The position numbers were made by a program, and so were the translations under genes. A model generated the notes under the pieces. That model did no database searches. It was not told the DNA's origin and saw nothing but the letters and a program-made list of their open reading frames with translations. 6,993 nucleotides of DNA from Desulfuromonadaceae bacterium GWC2_58_13 (lineage in GTDB: Bacteria; Desulfobacterota; Desulfuromonadia; Desulfuromonadales; Trichloromonadaceae), in assembly GCA_001825565.1 (NCBI GenBank), contig MHXM01000044.1:1-6993 (forward strand). The letters run 5' to 3'. This document shows, one piece after another, positions 1-6,895 of this stretch. How positions within the stretch are numbered: position 1 is the stretch's first letter; each line of letters starts with the position of its first letter.

Positions 1-50
1 TAGAGGGTCATAATCGAGACGGGAGTAGAGGGTCATAATCGAGACGGGAG
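1..50. repeat. Two exact tandem copies of a 25-bp unit
   Basis: Positions 1-25 and 26-50 are identical and directly abutting; the core of the unit reads GAGGGTCATAATCGAGAC. There is no spacer between copies, so this is not a CRISPR array. The first copy begins exactly at the window edge, so more copies may lie upstream. The second copy runs directly into the perfect hairpin at 50-79. Repeated GGGTCA-containing blocks are also seen near the ends of some IS21-family elements, so this could be the end of a mobile element, but no transposase is visible and that reading is weak. Confidence 0.9.
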
Positions 51-79
51 CGCGTGCCCGGCAACCGCCGGGCACGCGC
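50..79. repeat. Perfect 13-bp inverted repeat (hairpin)
   Basis: The left arm at 50-62 is GCGCGTGCCCGGC and the right arm at 67-79 is its exact reverse complement, with a 4-nt loop AACC at 63-66. The stem is very GC-rich. No T-run follows (the next bases are CGATTCGACC), so it is not a textbook intrinsic terminator on the plus strand. It could still terminate a transcript arriving from upstream, or be part of the same repeat unit as the 25-bp tandem copies. Its arms are seen directly; its role is not known. Confidence 0.85.
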
Positions 80-117
80 CGATTCGACCGTTTAAGGGTA
101 GAACGCAGCAAAAACCG

Positions 118-165
118 GGACCGCCCCCGCACGGGGACAGTCCTGAGTTTACTCAGTCTCTACTG
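118..165. repeat. Two overlapping imperfect hairpins, possibly REP-like
   Basis: Hairpin A (118-143) pairs GGAC at 118-121 with GTCC at 140-143, and CCCC at 125-128 with GGGG at 133-136, separated by a 3x3 internal loop. Hairpin B (138-165) pairs CAGT at 138-141 with ACTG at 162-165, and CTGAG at 143-147 with CTCAG at 152-156 around a TTTA loop, with an asymmetric internal loop. They share bases 138-143, so both cannot form fully at once. A GGAC tetranucleotide at the foot of a bulged hairpin recalls REP elements mobilised by RAYT transposases. A leader that switches between two folds is the other reading. Both readings are inference. Confidence 0.4.
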
Positions 166-203
166 CAAAAGGGCCTAAACTAGCGCCATTCAGGACAGCC
201 CCA

Positions 204-217
204 TATATTTTAATATA
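204..217 (+). promoter_or_regulatory. AT-rich palindrome before the first gene
   Basis: TATATT at 204-209 and AATATA at 212-217 form a perfect 6-bp inverted repeat around TT. It is the most AT-rich spot in otherwise GC-rich DNA and touches the Shine-Dalgarno sequence AGGAG at 217-221, which sits 7 nt before the ATG of the first gene. It could supply a -10 element or an operator, or keep the ribosome binding site open. I could not find a convincing -35 box at the right distance, so no promoter is claimed. Confidence 0.3.
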
Positions 218-228
218 GGAGAATCATC

Positions 229-1053
229 ATGCGGATCGACCGAAGAAACCGTTGGTGGCGGCAAATCGCCCTGACGGCGCTCATCGTCGCCTGGGCCATG
301 CCGGCCTATGCTCAAGATGACCAGGCGGCGGAGCTGGCCAAGAAACTGGCGAACCCCATCGCTTCGCTGATCAGCGTGCCGCTGCAGTACAACTACGACG
401 AATACGGCGGTGTCAACGACGGCGCCTCGGTCAGCCGTCTGAACATCCAGCCGGTCATCCCCTTCTCGCTGAGCGAAGACTGGAACCTGATTACCCGCAC
501 CATCGTGCCGCTGGTCGATCAGGATGATTTCCCCCTTCACGCCATGAACGAGTCGGGTCTCGGCGACATCGTCGCCAGCCAGTTCTTCTCGCCCAAAGCG
601 CCCACCTCTGGTGGCTGGATTTGGGGAGCGGGGCCGGTCGAGCTGCTGCCGACGGCGACCGACGAAGTGCTCGGCGGCGAAAAGTGGGGGATCGGGCCGA
701 CCGCGGTGGCGCTTAAGCAGACCGGGCCGTGGACGATCGGTTTCCTTGGCAACCATATCTGGTCGGTGGCCGGTGACGACGACCGGGCCGACATCAATGC
801 GACTTTCCTGCAGCCTTTCGTCAGCTACATCACCAAAACCAAAACCACGCTCGGCCTGGTCACGGAATCGACCTACGACTGGGAAGCCGATCAGTGGTCG
901 GTGCCGGTGATTGCCCAGGTGGCGCAAATGTTCAAGATCGGTCCGCAGATCATGCAGTTCAGCCTGGCCGGCAAGTACTGGGCCGAGGCGCCGGATAACG
1001 GCCCCGAAGATTGGGGGGGCAGGGCGCAGCTGACGTTCCTCTTTCCCAAGTAG
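229..1053 (+). CDS. Exported outer-membrane transporter-like protein (MetA-pathway/phenol degradation type)
   Basis: This 274-residue protein starts at an ATG with AGGAG 7 nt upstream. Residues 1-28 form a signal peptide: a basic start (RIDRRNRWWR), a hydrophobic core and the cleavage motif AYA before QDD. The mature part alternates short amphipathic strands rich in W, Y, G and N, with phrases such as SVPLQYNYDEYGG, LNIQPVIPFSLSEDWNLI and the end GGRAQLTFLFPK, which closes with a strand and is typical of a small outer-membrane beta barrel. This pattern matches the putative MetA-pathway of phenol degradation family (PF13557-like), often annotated simply as 'transporter'. The substrate cannot be told from sequence. 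It is followed after 53 bp by the DUF1254 gene, probably in the same transcript. A generic outer-membrane beta-barrel protein is the fallback call. Confidence 0.72.
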   Translation: MRIDRRNRWWRQIALTALIVAWAMPAYAQDDQAAELAKKLANPIASLISVPLQYNYDEYGGVNDGASVSRLNIQPVIPFSLSEDWNLITRTIVPLVDQDDFPLHAMNESGLGDIVASQFFSPKAPTSGGWIWGAGPVELLPTATDEVLGGEKWGIGPTAVALKQTGPWTIGFLGNHIWSVAGDDDRADINATFLQPFVSYITKTKTTLGLVTESTYDWEADQWSVPVIAQVAQMFKIGPQIMQFSLAGKYWAEAPDNGPEDWGGRAQLTFLFPK

Positions 1054-1106
1054 GGAAACAGACTGCTGACCACGATGCGTTTACAACAGAAGAGGAGATA
1101 GCCGAC

Positions 1107-2618
1107 ATGATTCAGAAAATTGTTTGTATCTTTTTCCTTGTGTCGATGGTGGTTGCCAGCCTCTGTTTGCCGGCGTTGGCAAAGGCGCCCGAGTTCAGAA
1201 TGAGCACCAAGATTCCGGCGGGCATCGCCATGCCCGACAAGGTCGAAACCCGCCTTGGCACCCTGAAGTTCTTCGATGGATTCCCGGACGATGCGACCGT
1301 CGAGAAGATCTACGACAACCTCGACTTCCAGCGGGCGGTACAAGCCTATCTGCTCGCATTGGCGCCGGTGAACATGGCCGGACTGCGCGAGGGGTTGCTC
1401 ACCGTTGGCCCCGCGAACGTCACGATCCCGACCTTTGAGTCCAATTTGAATGCGCGTTCGATCTTTCTCACCCCGAACGCCACCACGCCTTACACCTGGA
1501 TCTGGATCAATCTGCATGAGGGTCCGCTGGTGGTCGAAGTACCTCCCATGACGCTGGGCATGATCGACGACTTCTGGTTCCGATATGTCACCGACATCGG
1601 TATCGTCGGCCCGGACAAAGGCAAGGGCGGCAAGTATCTGCTGTTGCCTCCCGGCTATGAGGGCGAATTACCGCAGGGGTACATGGTCGTGCAAGTCCCC
1701 ACGTTTGAGTCCATCCTCGTCTGGCGCAACATGCCGGTCAAAGGGGACATCAAGCCCGCGATCGAGAGTCTGCGCAAAAACACGCGTATTTATCCCCTGG
1801 CGCAGGCGGCCAATCCGCCATCCAACACCTTCGTTAATGTATCCGACCGGGATTTTTGCACCGTGGCCCCGGCGGATTACCGATTCTGGGAACTTCTCAA
1901 CGATGTCGTTCAGAACGAGCCCGCCGCGTCGTGCGACCCGGTGACCTTGGGCTTCTTCGCGTCGATCGGCATCGAGAAGGGCAAACCTTTCGCCCCTGAT
2001 GAGCACATGAAGAAGATCCTGCACGAAGCCGCGACCGTAGGCGATGCCACCGCGCGCGCGCTCACCTACCGCAGCCGGATTCCCGAAGCCTTCTACTATC
2101 CAAACAGCACCTGGCGCCAGTGGTTGGGCGGCTACAAGTTCGAATCGCAACCGGGCGTGAGTTACCTGGATGCAGCCGCATTTTTCTATTTCTATGCCAC
2201 CGGCGTGACCCCGGCCATGGAAGCGAAGATGGTCGGTCAGGGTTCCCAATATGCCGTGGGGATCGTGGATTCCAAAGGCAAGGGGCTGGATGGCGGCAAG
2301 AGTTACCGGCTGCATGTGGAACCCAATATGCCCGTGAAGGATTTCTGGTCCGCCATCGTCTATGACAACCAGACCCGTTCCATGCTCCAGACCGACCAGG
2401 ACTTCCCCCAGGTGAGCAGTCTGGACAAGGGGTTGGTGGTCAATGCGGATGGTTCGGTGGACGTCTATTTCGGCCCGACGGCCCCCGCCGGCATGGAGAA
2501 CAACTGGATCCAGACCGTTCCCGGCAAGGGCTGGAATATGCTCTTCCGGCTCTATGGCCCGCTCGAGCCGTGGTTCGACAAGACCTGGCGGCTCAACGAG
2601 ATCGAAGAGATACAGTGA
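1107..2618 (+). CDS. Exported DUF1254/DUF1214 domain protein
   Basis: The protein has 503 residues. I chose the ATG at 1107 because AGGAG lies 9 nt upstream (1093-1097) and a clear signal peptide follows (IQKIVCIFFLVSMVVASLC, cleavage near ALA/AKA at residues 25-27). The frame is open further upstream to an ATG at 1011, but that would overlap the previous gene and bury the signal peptide. Residues about 65-215 match DUF1254 (PF06863), with phrases such as TPNATTPYTWIWINL and DDFWFRYVTDIG. Residues about 390-495 match DUF1214 (PF06742), including YRLHVEPNMPVKDFWSAIVY and the closing GPLEPWFDKTW. The two-domain layout and length are usual for the family. Its biochemical activity is not established as far as I know; it should act in the periplasm or at the outer membrane. 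Its codon use seems more mixed and less GC-biased than that of the anSME and FadL genes downstream. Confidence 0.88.
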   Translation: MIQKIVCIFFLVSMVVASLCLPALAKAPEFRMSTKIPAGIAMPDKVETRLGTLKFFDGFPDDATVEKIYDNLDFQRAVQAYLLALAPVNMAGLREGLLTVGPANVTIPTFESNLNARSIFLTPNATTPYTWIWINLHEGPLVVEVPPMTLGMIDDFWFRYVTDIGIVGPDKGKGGKYLLLPPGYEGELPQGYMVVQVPTFESILVWRNMPVKGDIKPAIESLRKNTRIYPLAQAANPPSNTFVNVSDRDFCTVAPADYRFWELLNDVVQNEPAASCDPVTLGFFASIGIEKGKPFAPDEHMKKILHEAATVGDATARALTYRSRIPEAFYYPNSTWRQWLGGYKFESQPGVSYLDAAAFFYFYATGVTPAMEAKMVGQGSQYAVGIVDSKGKGLDGGKSYRLHVEPNMPVKDFWSAIVYDNQTRSMLQTDQDFPQVSSLDKGLVVNADGSVDVYFGPTAPAGMENNWIQTVPGKGWNMLFRLYGPLEPWFDKTWRLNEIEEIQ

Positions 2619-2631
2619 ACCTTGTGGCTGA

Positions 2632-2668
2632 CGATCCTGCCGGTGAAAGTTGTTTGCCGGCAGGATCG
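2632..2668 (+). terminator. 12-bp perfect hairpin between genes 2 and 3, possible terminator
   Basis: CGATCCTGCCGG at 2632-2643 pairs perfectly with CCGGCAGGATCG at 2657-2668 around a 13-nt loop. It begins 13 bp after the DUF1254 stop codon, a normal place for a terminator. No T-run follows (ATGCACCACG), so it may be Rho-assisted, a partial stop, or an mRNA 3'-end stabiliser. If it works it splits the cluster into genes 1-2 and genes 3-7. Confidence 0.45.
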
Positions 2669-2707
2669 ATGCACCACGCCGATGAGAGAAAGCAGCGTTA
2701 TTGACGC

Positions 2708-4027
2708 ATGAATGACCGGCAGAAAAACCATCAACCCGTCCCGCTCGCCCAGGGTCTGCACATCGTCGCCAAGCCGATCGGACCGGCGTGCAACCTCGAC
2801 TGCGCCTACTGCTTCTATCTGGAGAAACAGGCGCTCTACGGCACCGGCGAGAATTACCGGATGCCCGATGTGGTGCTGGCGACTTTTATCAGGAGCTACG
2901 TTGAGGCCCAACCGACGCCGGTGGTGGAGTTCGTCTGGCAGGGAGGGGAGCCGACCCTGCTGGGGATCGACTTCTTCCGGCGGGTGGTGGAACTGCAAGC
3001 GCCCTTCGCTGCGAACAAGACCATCAGCAACGTTCTGCAGACCAACGGCACGCTGCTCGACGACGCATGGTGCCGGTTCCTGAAACAGCACAACTTCATG
3101 GTCGGCGTCAGCCTCGACGGCCCGCGCGAGATTCACGACCGCTACCGCCGCGACCGCCAGGGGAACGGCAGCTTCGACGCCGTCCTGCGCGGGCTGAAGC
3201 TGCTGCAACGGCACGGCGTGAACTACAACGTCATGGCCAGCGTTGCCCGGGAGACGGCGCGACAGGCGCTGGCGGTCTACCGCTTCTTCAAGGAGCAGGG
3301 AGTCGAGTTCATCCAGTTCGTGCCGCTCATCGAGCGTCTGCCCGGGGCCGGCGAAACGCAGCTCGGGCTCAATCTGGCCGGGCCGGCCGCCCTCGACCGG
3401 GAGGAACTCAACACAACCGTCACACCCTGGACGGTCGTTCCGGAAGAATACGGCGACTTTTTAATCGCCATCTACGAAGAGTGGGTGCGCCAGGATGTCG
3501 GCACCACCTTCGTCATGAACTTCGAGTGGGCGCTCAATGCCTGGATCGGCAACCCCTCGCCGGTCTGCATTCATGCCCGCCAGTGCGGCCGCTCGCTGGT
3601 GATCGAGCACAACGGCGATATTTTTCCCTGCGATCACTGTGTCTACCCGCACTATCGACTGGGCAACATTCTGAGCGACGACCTCGCCGGGATGGTGGCG
3701 AAATCGGCCCGGAGCGGTTTCGGTGTCGACAAGGAAAACGCCCTGCCGCGCTGGTGCCGGGAGTGCGAGGTGCTGGCGGCCTGCCAGGGCGGCTGCCCCA
3801 AGCACCGCTTCGCCCAGAGCCATTACGGCGAGCCGGGACTGCACTACCTGTGCGCCGGCTACAAAAAGTTCTTCCGACATATCCGCAAGTACCTGCGAGC
3901 GATGACCACCCTGCTGGAGCACGGTGTGCCGGTTTCCGAGGTGATGAAAGCGGTCAAGGGTCCGCTGGTGATCCGCGTCGCGGATCAGGAAGAGGCGGGG
4001 GCCGCGACCGACAGGCGGCCGGTCTGA
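2708..4027 (+). CDS. Anaerobic sulfatase-maturating enzyme (radical SAM/SPASM)
   Basis: This 439-residue cytoplasmic enzyme belongs to the AtsB/anSME family, which uses S-adenosylmethionine to oxidise a Cys or Ser of a sulfatase to C-alpha-formylglycine. The radical SAM motif CNLDCAYC has C28, C32 and C35 to hold the catalytic 4Fe-4S cluster. WQGGEPTLLG, QTNGTLLD, VGVSLDGP and EFIQFVPLIE are family hallmarks. The SPASM region carries C287, C293, C308, C311, C350, C353, C359, C363 and C382, enough for two auxiliary clusters. D309 in FPCDHC aligns by motif with the catalytic Asp of Clostridium anSME (D277). The start is fixed by an in-frame TGA two codons upstream; no good Shine-Dalgarno is seen, only GAGAAAG about 15 nt away. 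About 50 residues follow the last Cys. No sulfatase is encoded in the window. A SPASM peptide maturase is less likely. Confidence 0.92.
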   Translation: MNDRQKNHQPVPLAQGLHIVAKPIGPACNLDCAYCFYLEKQALYGTGENYRMPDVVLATFIRSYVEAQPTPVVEFVWQGGEPTLLGIDFFRRVVELQAPFAANKTISNVLQTNGTLLDDAWCRFLKQHNFMVGVSLDGPREIHDRYRRDRQGNGSFDAVLRGLKLLQRHGVNYNVMASVARETARQALAVYRFFKEQGVEFIQFVPLIERLPGAGETQLGLNLAGPAALDREELNTTVTPWTVVPEEYGDFLIAIYEEWVRQDVGTTFVMNFEWALNAWIGNPSPVCIHARQCGRSLVIEHNGDIFPCDHCVYPHYRLGNILSDDLAGMVAKSARSGFGVDKENALPRWCRECEVLAACQGGCPKHRFAQSHYGEPGLHYLCAGYKKFFRHIRKYLRAMTTLLEHGVPVSEVMKAVKGPLVIRVADQEEAGAATDRRPV

Positions 4028-4052
4028 CCACATCGGGTCAAGAATACGGGGT

Positions 4053-4068
4053 CGGTATGGCCATGCCG
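4053..4068. promoter_or_regulatory. Near-perfect 16-bp palindrome upstream of the fadL-like gene
   Basis: CGGTATGGCCATGCCG reads the same on both strands except for one mismatched pair, with a perfect ATGGCCAT core. It lies in the 71-bp gap between the anSME stop and the start of the FadL-type gene, where an operator would be expected. An overlapping inverted repeat, GTCGGT at 4051-4056 with ACCGAC at 4074-4079, could form instead. In GC-rich DNA such palindromes also arise by chance. Confidence 0.2.
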
Positions 4069-4098
4069 TCACAACCGACATTCAAAACAGGAGTCGTG

Positions 4099-5358
4099 AT
4101 GATGAAAATGTGGCGTTCGGGAACGTTGATCCTGCTGGGACTGGTGCTGACCATTGCGACCGCCGAGGCCGGCGGTCTCTACCTTTACGAAATCGGCAGC
4201 CCCGACGTCGGCCTGGCCGCCGCCGGTTACGCCGCCCGGGCCGAGGATGCCGGCACCGCCTTTACCAATCCGGCCGGGATGACCCGCCTGGAGCGCCCGT
4301 CGCTGCTGCTCGGTGCCCAGCCGATGTACCTTAACATCGACTTTTCCACCGACAGTAACAGCACGGAGGCGGGCAATGACGGCGACAGCAACGGCTGGCT
4401 GCCGGCCGGCGGGCTGTTCTACGTTCACCCGGTCAACGACAGGCTGGCCCTTGGCCTGGCCATGACCGGCTACTTCGGCCTGGCCCTCGACTATCAGGAC
4501 GACTGGGCCGGCCGTTACTACGTGCAGGACACGACCCTGCAGGCGGCCGCCATCCAGCCGGCCATCGCCTGGCAGGTCAATGACCAGCTCTCGGTCGGAG
4601 CCGGGGTGGCGGTGCTCTACGGCATACTCGAGGAAAAACTGGCGGTCAACCGCAGCCTCGATGCCCTGCCCGATGGTGAAATCAAGCTCGAAGACGATGA
4701 CTGGGCCGTGCAGCTGAACCTCGGCGTGCTCTACGCGCCGGCGTCGGGCACCCGCTTCGGCCTGACCTATCTTTCCGAGGCGGACCTTGATTTCTCCGAC
4801 CGGGCCGATGTCAGCGGGTTCGGGCCGACATTGACCGCAATTCTGGGCCTCGGCAGCCGGACCGTCGACCTCGGCGTGACCATGCCCCAGGCGGTCATGT
4901 TCAGTGTTTACCACGAGTTGAACGACCGGCTGGCCCTGCTGGCCAACCTCGGCTGGCAGGACTGGTCGGAGTTCGGCAAGGTCGAAGTTTCGATCAGCAA
5001 CACCCGTGTCGACCTCACCACCGACCTCGACTACCACGATACCTGGCACGCCGCTCTCGGCGCCCAGTACCGGGTTGCCGAGCCCTGGCTGCTGACCGCC
5101 GGCATCGCCTACGACAGCGCCATGATCGACGAAGAAGACCTCGGCCCGACCCTGCCGGTGGGCGAGAGCTGGCGCTTTGCCTTGGGCGGTCGCTACAGCT
5201 GGTCCCGTGACCTGACCTTCGGCGCGGCCTATGAACTGGTCTGGGCCGGCGACCTGGACATGGACGTGGAGCGCGGCCCGCTGGCCGGGCGGGTTTCGGG
5301 CACCTATGAAAGCACGGCGATCCATTTCGTGACGCTCAACGCCGAATGGCGCTTCTGA
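4099..5358 (+). CDS. FadL/OmpP1/TodX-family outer-membrane transport protein
   Basis: The 419-residue protein is a FadL-type beta-barrel channel (PF03349-like), a family that lets long-chain fatty acids or aromatic hydrocarbons cross the outer membrane. ATG codons at 4099 and 4102 both fit AGGAG at 4089-4093 (5 and 8 nt gaps); the longer is given. In-frame ATGs at 4057 and 4063 have no comparable site. A signal peptide ends near residue 24 (ATAEA). The N-terminal region GGLYLYEIGSPDVGLAAAG followed by AEDAGTAFTNPAGM (NPAGM at 57-61) is the FadL hallmark. The rest is alternating strands, such as LALLANLGWQDWSEFG, typical of FadL barrels, and the protein ends in aromatic AEWRF, the usual barrel assembly signal. 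The reading frame stays open upstream through the anSME gene, but that stretch is a GC-driven shadow, not a fusion. The substrate is unknown. Confidence 0.9.
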   Translation: MMKMWRSGTLILLGLVLTIATAEAGGLYLYEIGSPDVGLAAAGYAARAEDAGTAFTNPAGMTRLERPSLLLGAQPMYLNIDFSTDSNSTEAGNDGDSNGWLPAGGLFYVHPVNDRLALGLAMTGYFGLALDYQDDWAGRYYVQDTTLQAAAIQPAIAWQVNDQLSVGAGVAVLYGILEEKLAVNRSLDALPDGEIKLEDDDWAVQLNLGVLYAPASGTRFGLTYLSEADLDFSDRADVSGFGPTLTAILGLGSRTVDLGVTMPQAVMFSVYHELNDRLALLANLGWQDWSEFGKVEVSISNTRVDLTTDLDYHDTWHAALGAQYRVAEPWLLTAGIAYDSAMIDEEDLGPTLPVGESWRFALGGRYSWSRDLTFGAAYELVWAGDLDMDVERGPLAGRVSGTYESTAIHFVTLNAEWRF

Positions 5359-5415
5359 AACGTTGCGCCGCCAACGGTCCGGCATCCCCCGGCCTAGCGA
5401 GAAAAGGAGAGCATC

Positions 5416-5979
5416 ATGCGTCGAAATCATCCGTTGGTTGTCATGCTCACGGTTTTGCTGGGCGGCATCTTCCTGACCTGCCCGTCGCAGGCTTACTCGG
5501 CAACCGCCGGCGAAATCGACAAGGGGGTCGATCTCGCCCTTGAAAAGCTCTATGCCGCCTCGCCGGTCGCCAAGGAACTCTCGACGATTGCCAAGGGAAT
5601 TCTGGTCTTCCCGGATGTGATCAAGGCCGGCCTGATGGTCGGTGCGCAGTACGGACAGGGGGCACTGCGAGTCAACGGCAAGACCACCGGCTATTACAAC
5701 ACGGTGGCTGCATCCTATGGACTCCAGGCCGGGGCGCAGAGCTTCGGCTACGCCATGTTCCTGATGACCGAGGATGCCCTGGCCTACCTGGACAAGAGCG
5801 GCGGCTGGGAGGTCGGGGTCGGACCGAGCCTGGTGGTGGTGGATGAAGGTGTCGCCCGCAACCTGTCAACATCGACCGCCAAGGATGATATCTATGCTTT
5901 CATCTTCGGGCAGAAGGGGCTGATGGCCGGCATCGGCCTGCAGGGATCGAAAATCACCAGGATCACTCCGGACCGATAA
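5416..5979 (+). CDS. Exported SYLF (Ysc84) domain protein, probable lipid-binding
   Basis: The 187-residue protein starts at an ATG with AAGGAG 6 nt upstream, 57 bp after the FadL stop. The signal peptide runs to about residue 26 (TCPSQA before YSATAG); C22 is not in a good lipobox, so it is probably a soluble periplasmic protein rather than a lipoprotein. Residues about 45-185 match the SYLF/Ysc84 domain (PF04366): AKGILVFPDVIKAGLMVGAQ, GYYNTVAASYGLQAGAQSFG, WEVGVGPSLVVVDEG and the end YAFIFGQKGLMAGIGLQGSK. SYLF domains bind phospholipids in eukaryotes and are inferred to do so in bacteria. Almost the whole mature protein is this one domain. Its place next to FadL supports, but does not prove, a lipid-handling role. 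Confidence 0.9.
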   Translation: MRRNHPLVVMLTVLLGGIFLTCPSQAYSATAGEIDKGVDLALEKLYAASPVAKELSTIAKGILVFPDVIKAGLMVGAQYGQGALRVNGKTTGYYNTVAASYGLQAGAQSFGYAMFLMTEDALAYLDKSGGWEVGVGPSLVVVDEGVARNLSTSTAKDDIYAFIFGQKGLMAGIGLQGSKITRITPDR

Positions 5980-6061
5980 GGCGGGGTGATTCGTTCGCGC
6001 GAGGAAAAACCCCGGAGGTGCCGCTACTTCGCGGTCGGAATTACTGAAAAGGAGGATCAAA

Positions 6062-6895
6062 ATGGAAGAGATATGGCAGCTCAGGTGTAAATCGATGCTG
6101 TGGATCATGGTCGTGACGCTGGGGATGGTTCTTGGGGGCGTCGTTCCGGCCCCGGCCGAGGATGAAGCTCCGGCGACAGTCGTTGCGGAGCAGGATGCGG
6201 AAGCCCGGACAATTCTTCTGCACATGGCCGACTTTCTGTCCAAGGCGCCAGCGTTCAGTGTAACCGTCCGTAGCGGTTACGACGCGATTCAGGCGGATGG
6301 CCAACGGATCGAATTCGGCGAGCGGCGCCAGGTTCTGCTGCAACGCCCCGACCGGCTCCGCGTCGATGTCGAACGCAGCGATGGCGACCGGGGCCTGGTC
6401 GTCTTTGACGGCCAGGGGATCACCGCCTTCAAGGCTAATGACAACGTCTATGCCCGCGTGGCAAAACCCGGAACGGTCGATGACGCCGTGGTCTATCTGG
6501 TCAGGGATCTGCAGATGACCTTGCCTCTGGCCCGGATGTTCCTTGCCAATTTCCCGCAGGATTTGGAAAAGCAACTGGTGGCGGCCCATTACGTGGAGGA
6601 AAACCACCTGTTCGATGTCCCAACCGACCACCTCGCCGTCCGCTCGACGGAAGTCGATATGCAGGTCTGGATTGCCCAGGGGGAGCAGCCGCTGCCGAGG
6701 AGGGTCGTTCTCACCTATAAAAATGCGCCGAATCAGCCCCAGTTCCGGGCCGACTTCGCCGATTGGAACATGTCGCCTTCGGTCGATGACGCCAGTTTTT
6801 CTTTCACTGCGCCGGCCGGCGCGGAACAGATTCCATTTCTTGCTCCCGTTCGGCAAATGGGTTCCATCCTCCCTCGGAAAGGAGCCGAGCAATGA
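6062..6895 (+). CDS. Exported DUF2092 protein (predicted periplasmic)
   Basis: The 277-residue protein starts at an ATG with one of the strongest ribosome binding sites in the window, AAGGAGG at 6049-6055, 6 nt upstream. A second ATG at 6095 is possible but lacks such a site. The signal peptide has core LWIMVVTLGMVLGGVV and cleavage near PAPA (residue 32). The mature part fits DUF2092 (PF09865): an N-terminal helix with ARTILLHMADFLSKAPAFSV, then strands such as RRQVLLQRPDRLRVDVER, GLVVFDGQGITAFKANDNVY and YARVAKPGTVDDAV. This 'read the unfolded strand sheet' pattern recalls LolA/RseB-like carriers of hydrophobic ligands; that fold link is my inference. The stop codon overlaps the next start (ATGA), so the two genes are probably translationally coupled. 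Confidence 0.8.
   Translation: MEEIWQLRCKSMLWIMVVTLGMVLGGVVPAPAEDEAPATVVAEQDAEARTILLHMADFLSKAPAFSVTVRSGYDAIQADGQRIEFGERRQVLLQRPDRLRVDVERSDGDRGLVVFDGQGITAFKANDNVYARVAKPGTVDDAVVYLVRDLQMTLPLARMFLANFPQDLEKQLVAAHYVEENHLFDVPTDHLAVRSTEVDMQVWIAQGEQPLPRRVVLTYKNAPNQPQFRADFADWNMSPSVDDASFSFTAPAGAEQIPFLAPVRQMGSILPRKGAEQ

Noticed and set aside
1..50. CRISPR-like repeat
   Set aside because: Only two copies are seen and they abut directly with no spacer.
190..927. 245-codon minus-strand frame opposite gene 1
   Set aside because: Charged, low-complexity composition with no domain signal, fully antisense to a gene with a good start, signal peptide and barrel pattern.
1932..1946. CDPVT in the DUF1254 protein (C276-T280), resembling a sulfatase C-X-P-X-R motif
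   Set aside because: The key Arg is replaced by Thr and the surrounding sequence is not sulfatase-like, so I do not claim it as an anSME target.
4035..4050. Partial likeness of CGGGTCAAGAATACGG to the 25-bp repeat at 1-50
   Set aside because: Only GGGTCA and a few scattered bases match; this is within chance expectation.
3067..4098. Apparent N-terminal extension of the FadL-type protein through the anSME gene
   Set aside because: The extra 344 residues are Arg/Pro/Ala-rich shadow sequence in a different frame from the anSME. A ribosome binding site and signal peptide place the real start at 4099 or 4102.
4069..5430. Long open frame of 453 codons on the minus strand
   Set aside because: It lies opposite the whole FadL-type gene, is rich in G, R, V and A without recognisable domains, and has no ribosome binding site worth noting. 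The plus-strand gene has clear family motifs; the minus frame is a GC-driven shadow.
5980..6061. Possible terminator or promoter between the SYLF and DUF2092 genes
   Set aside because: Only a 4-bp stem (CCGC/GCGG) and no convincing -35/-10 pair could be found.
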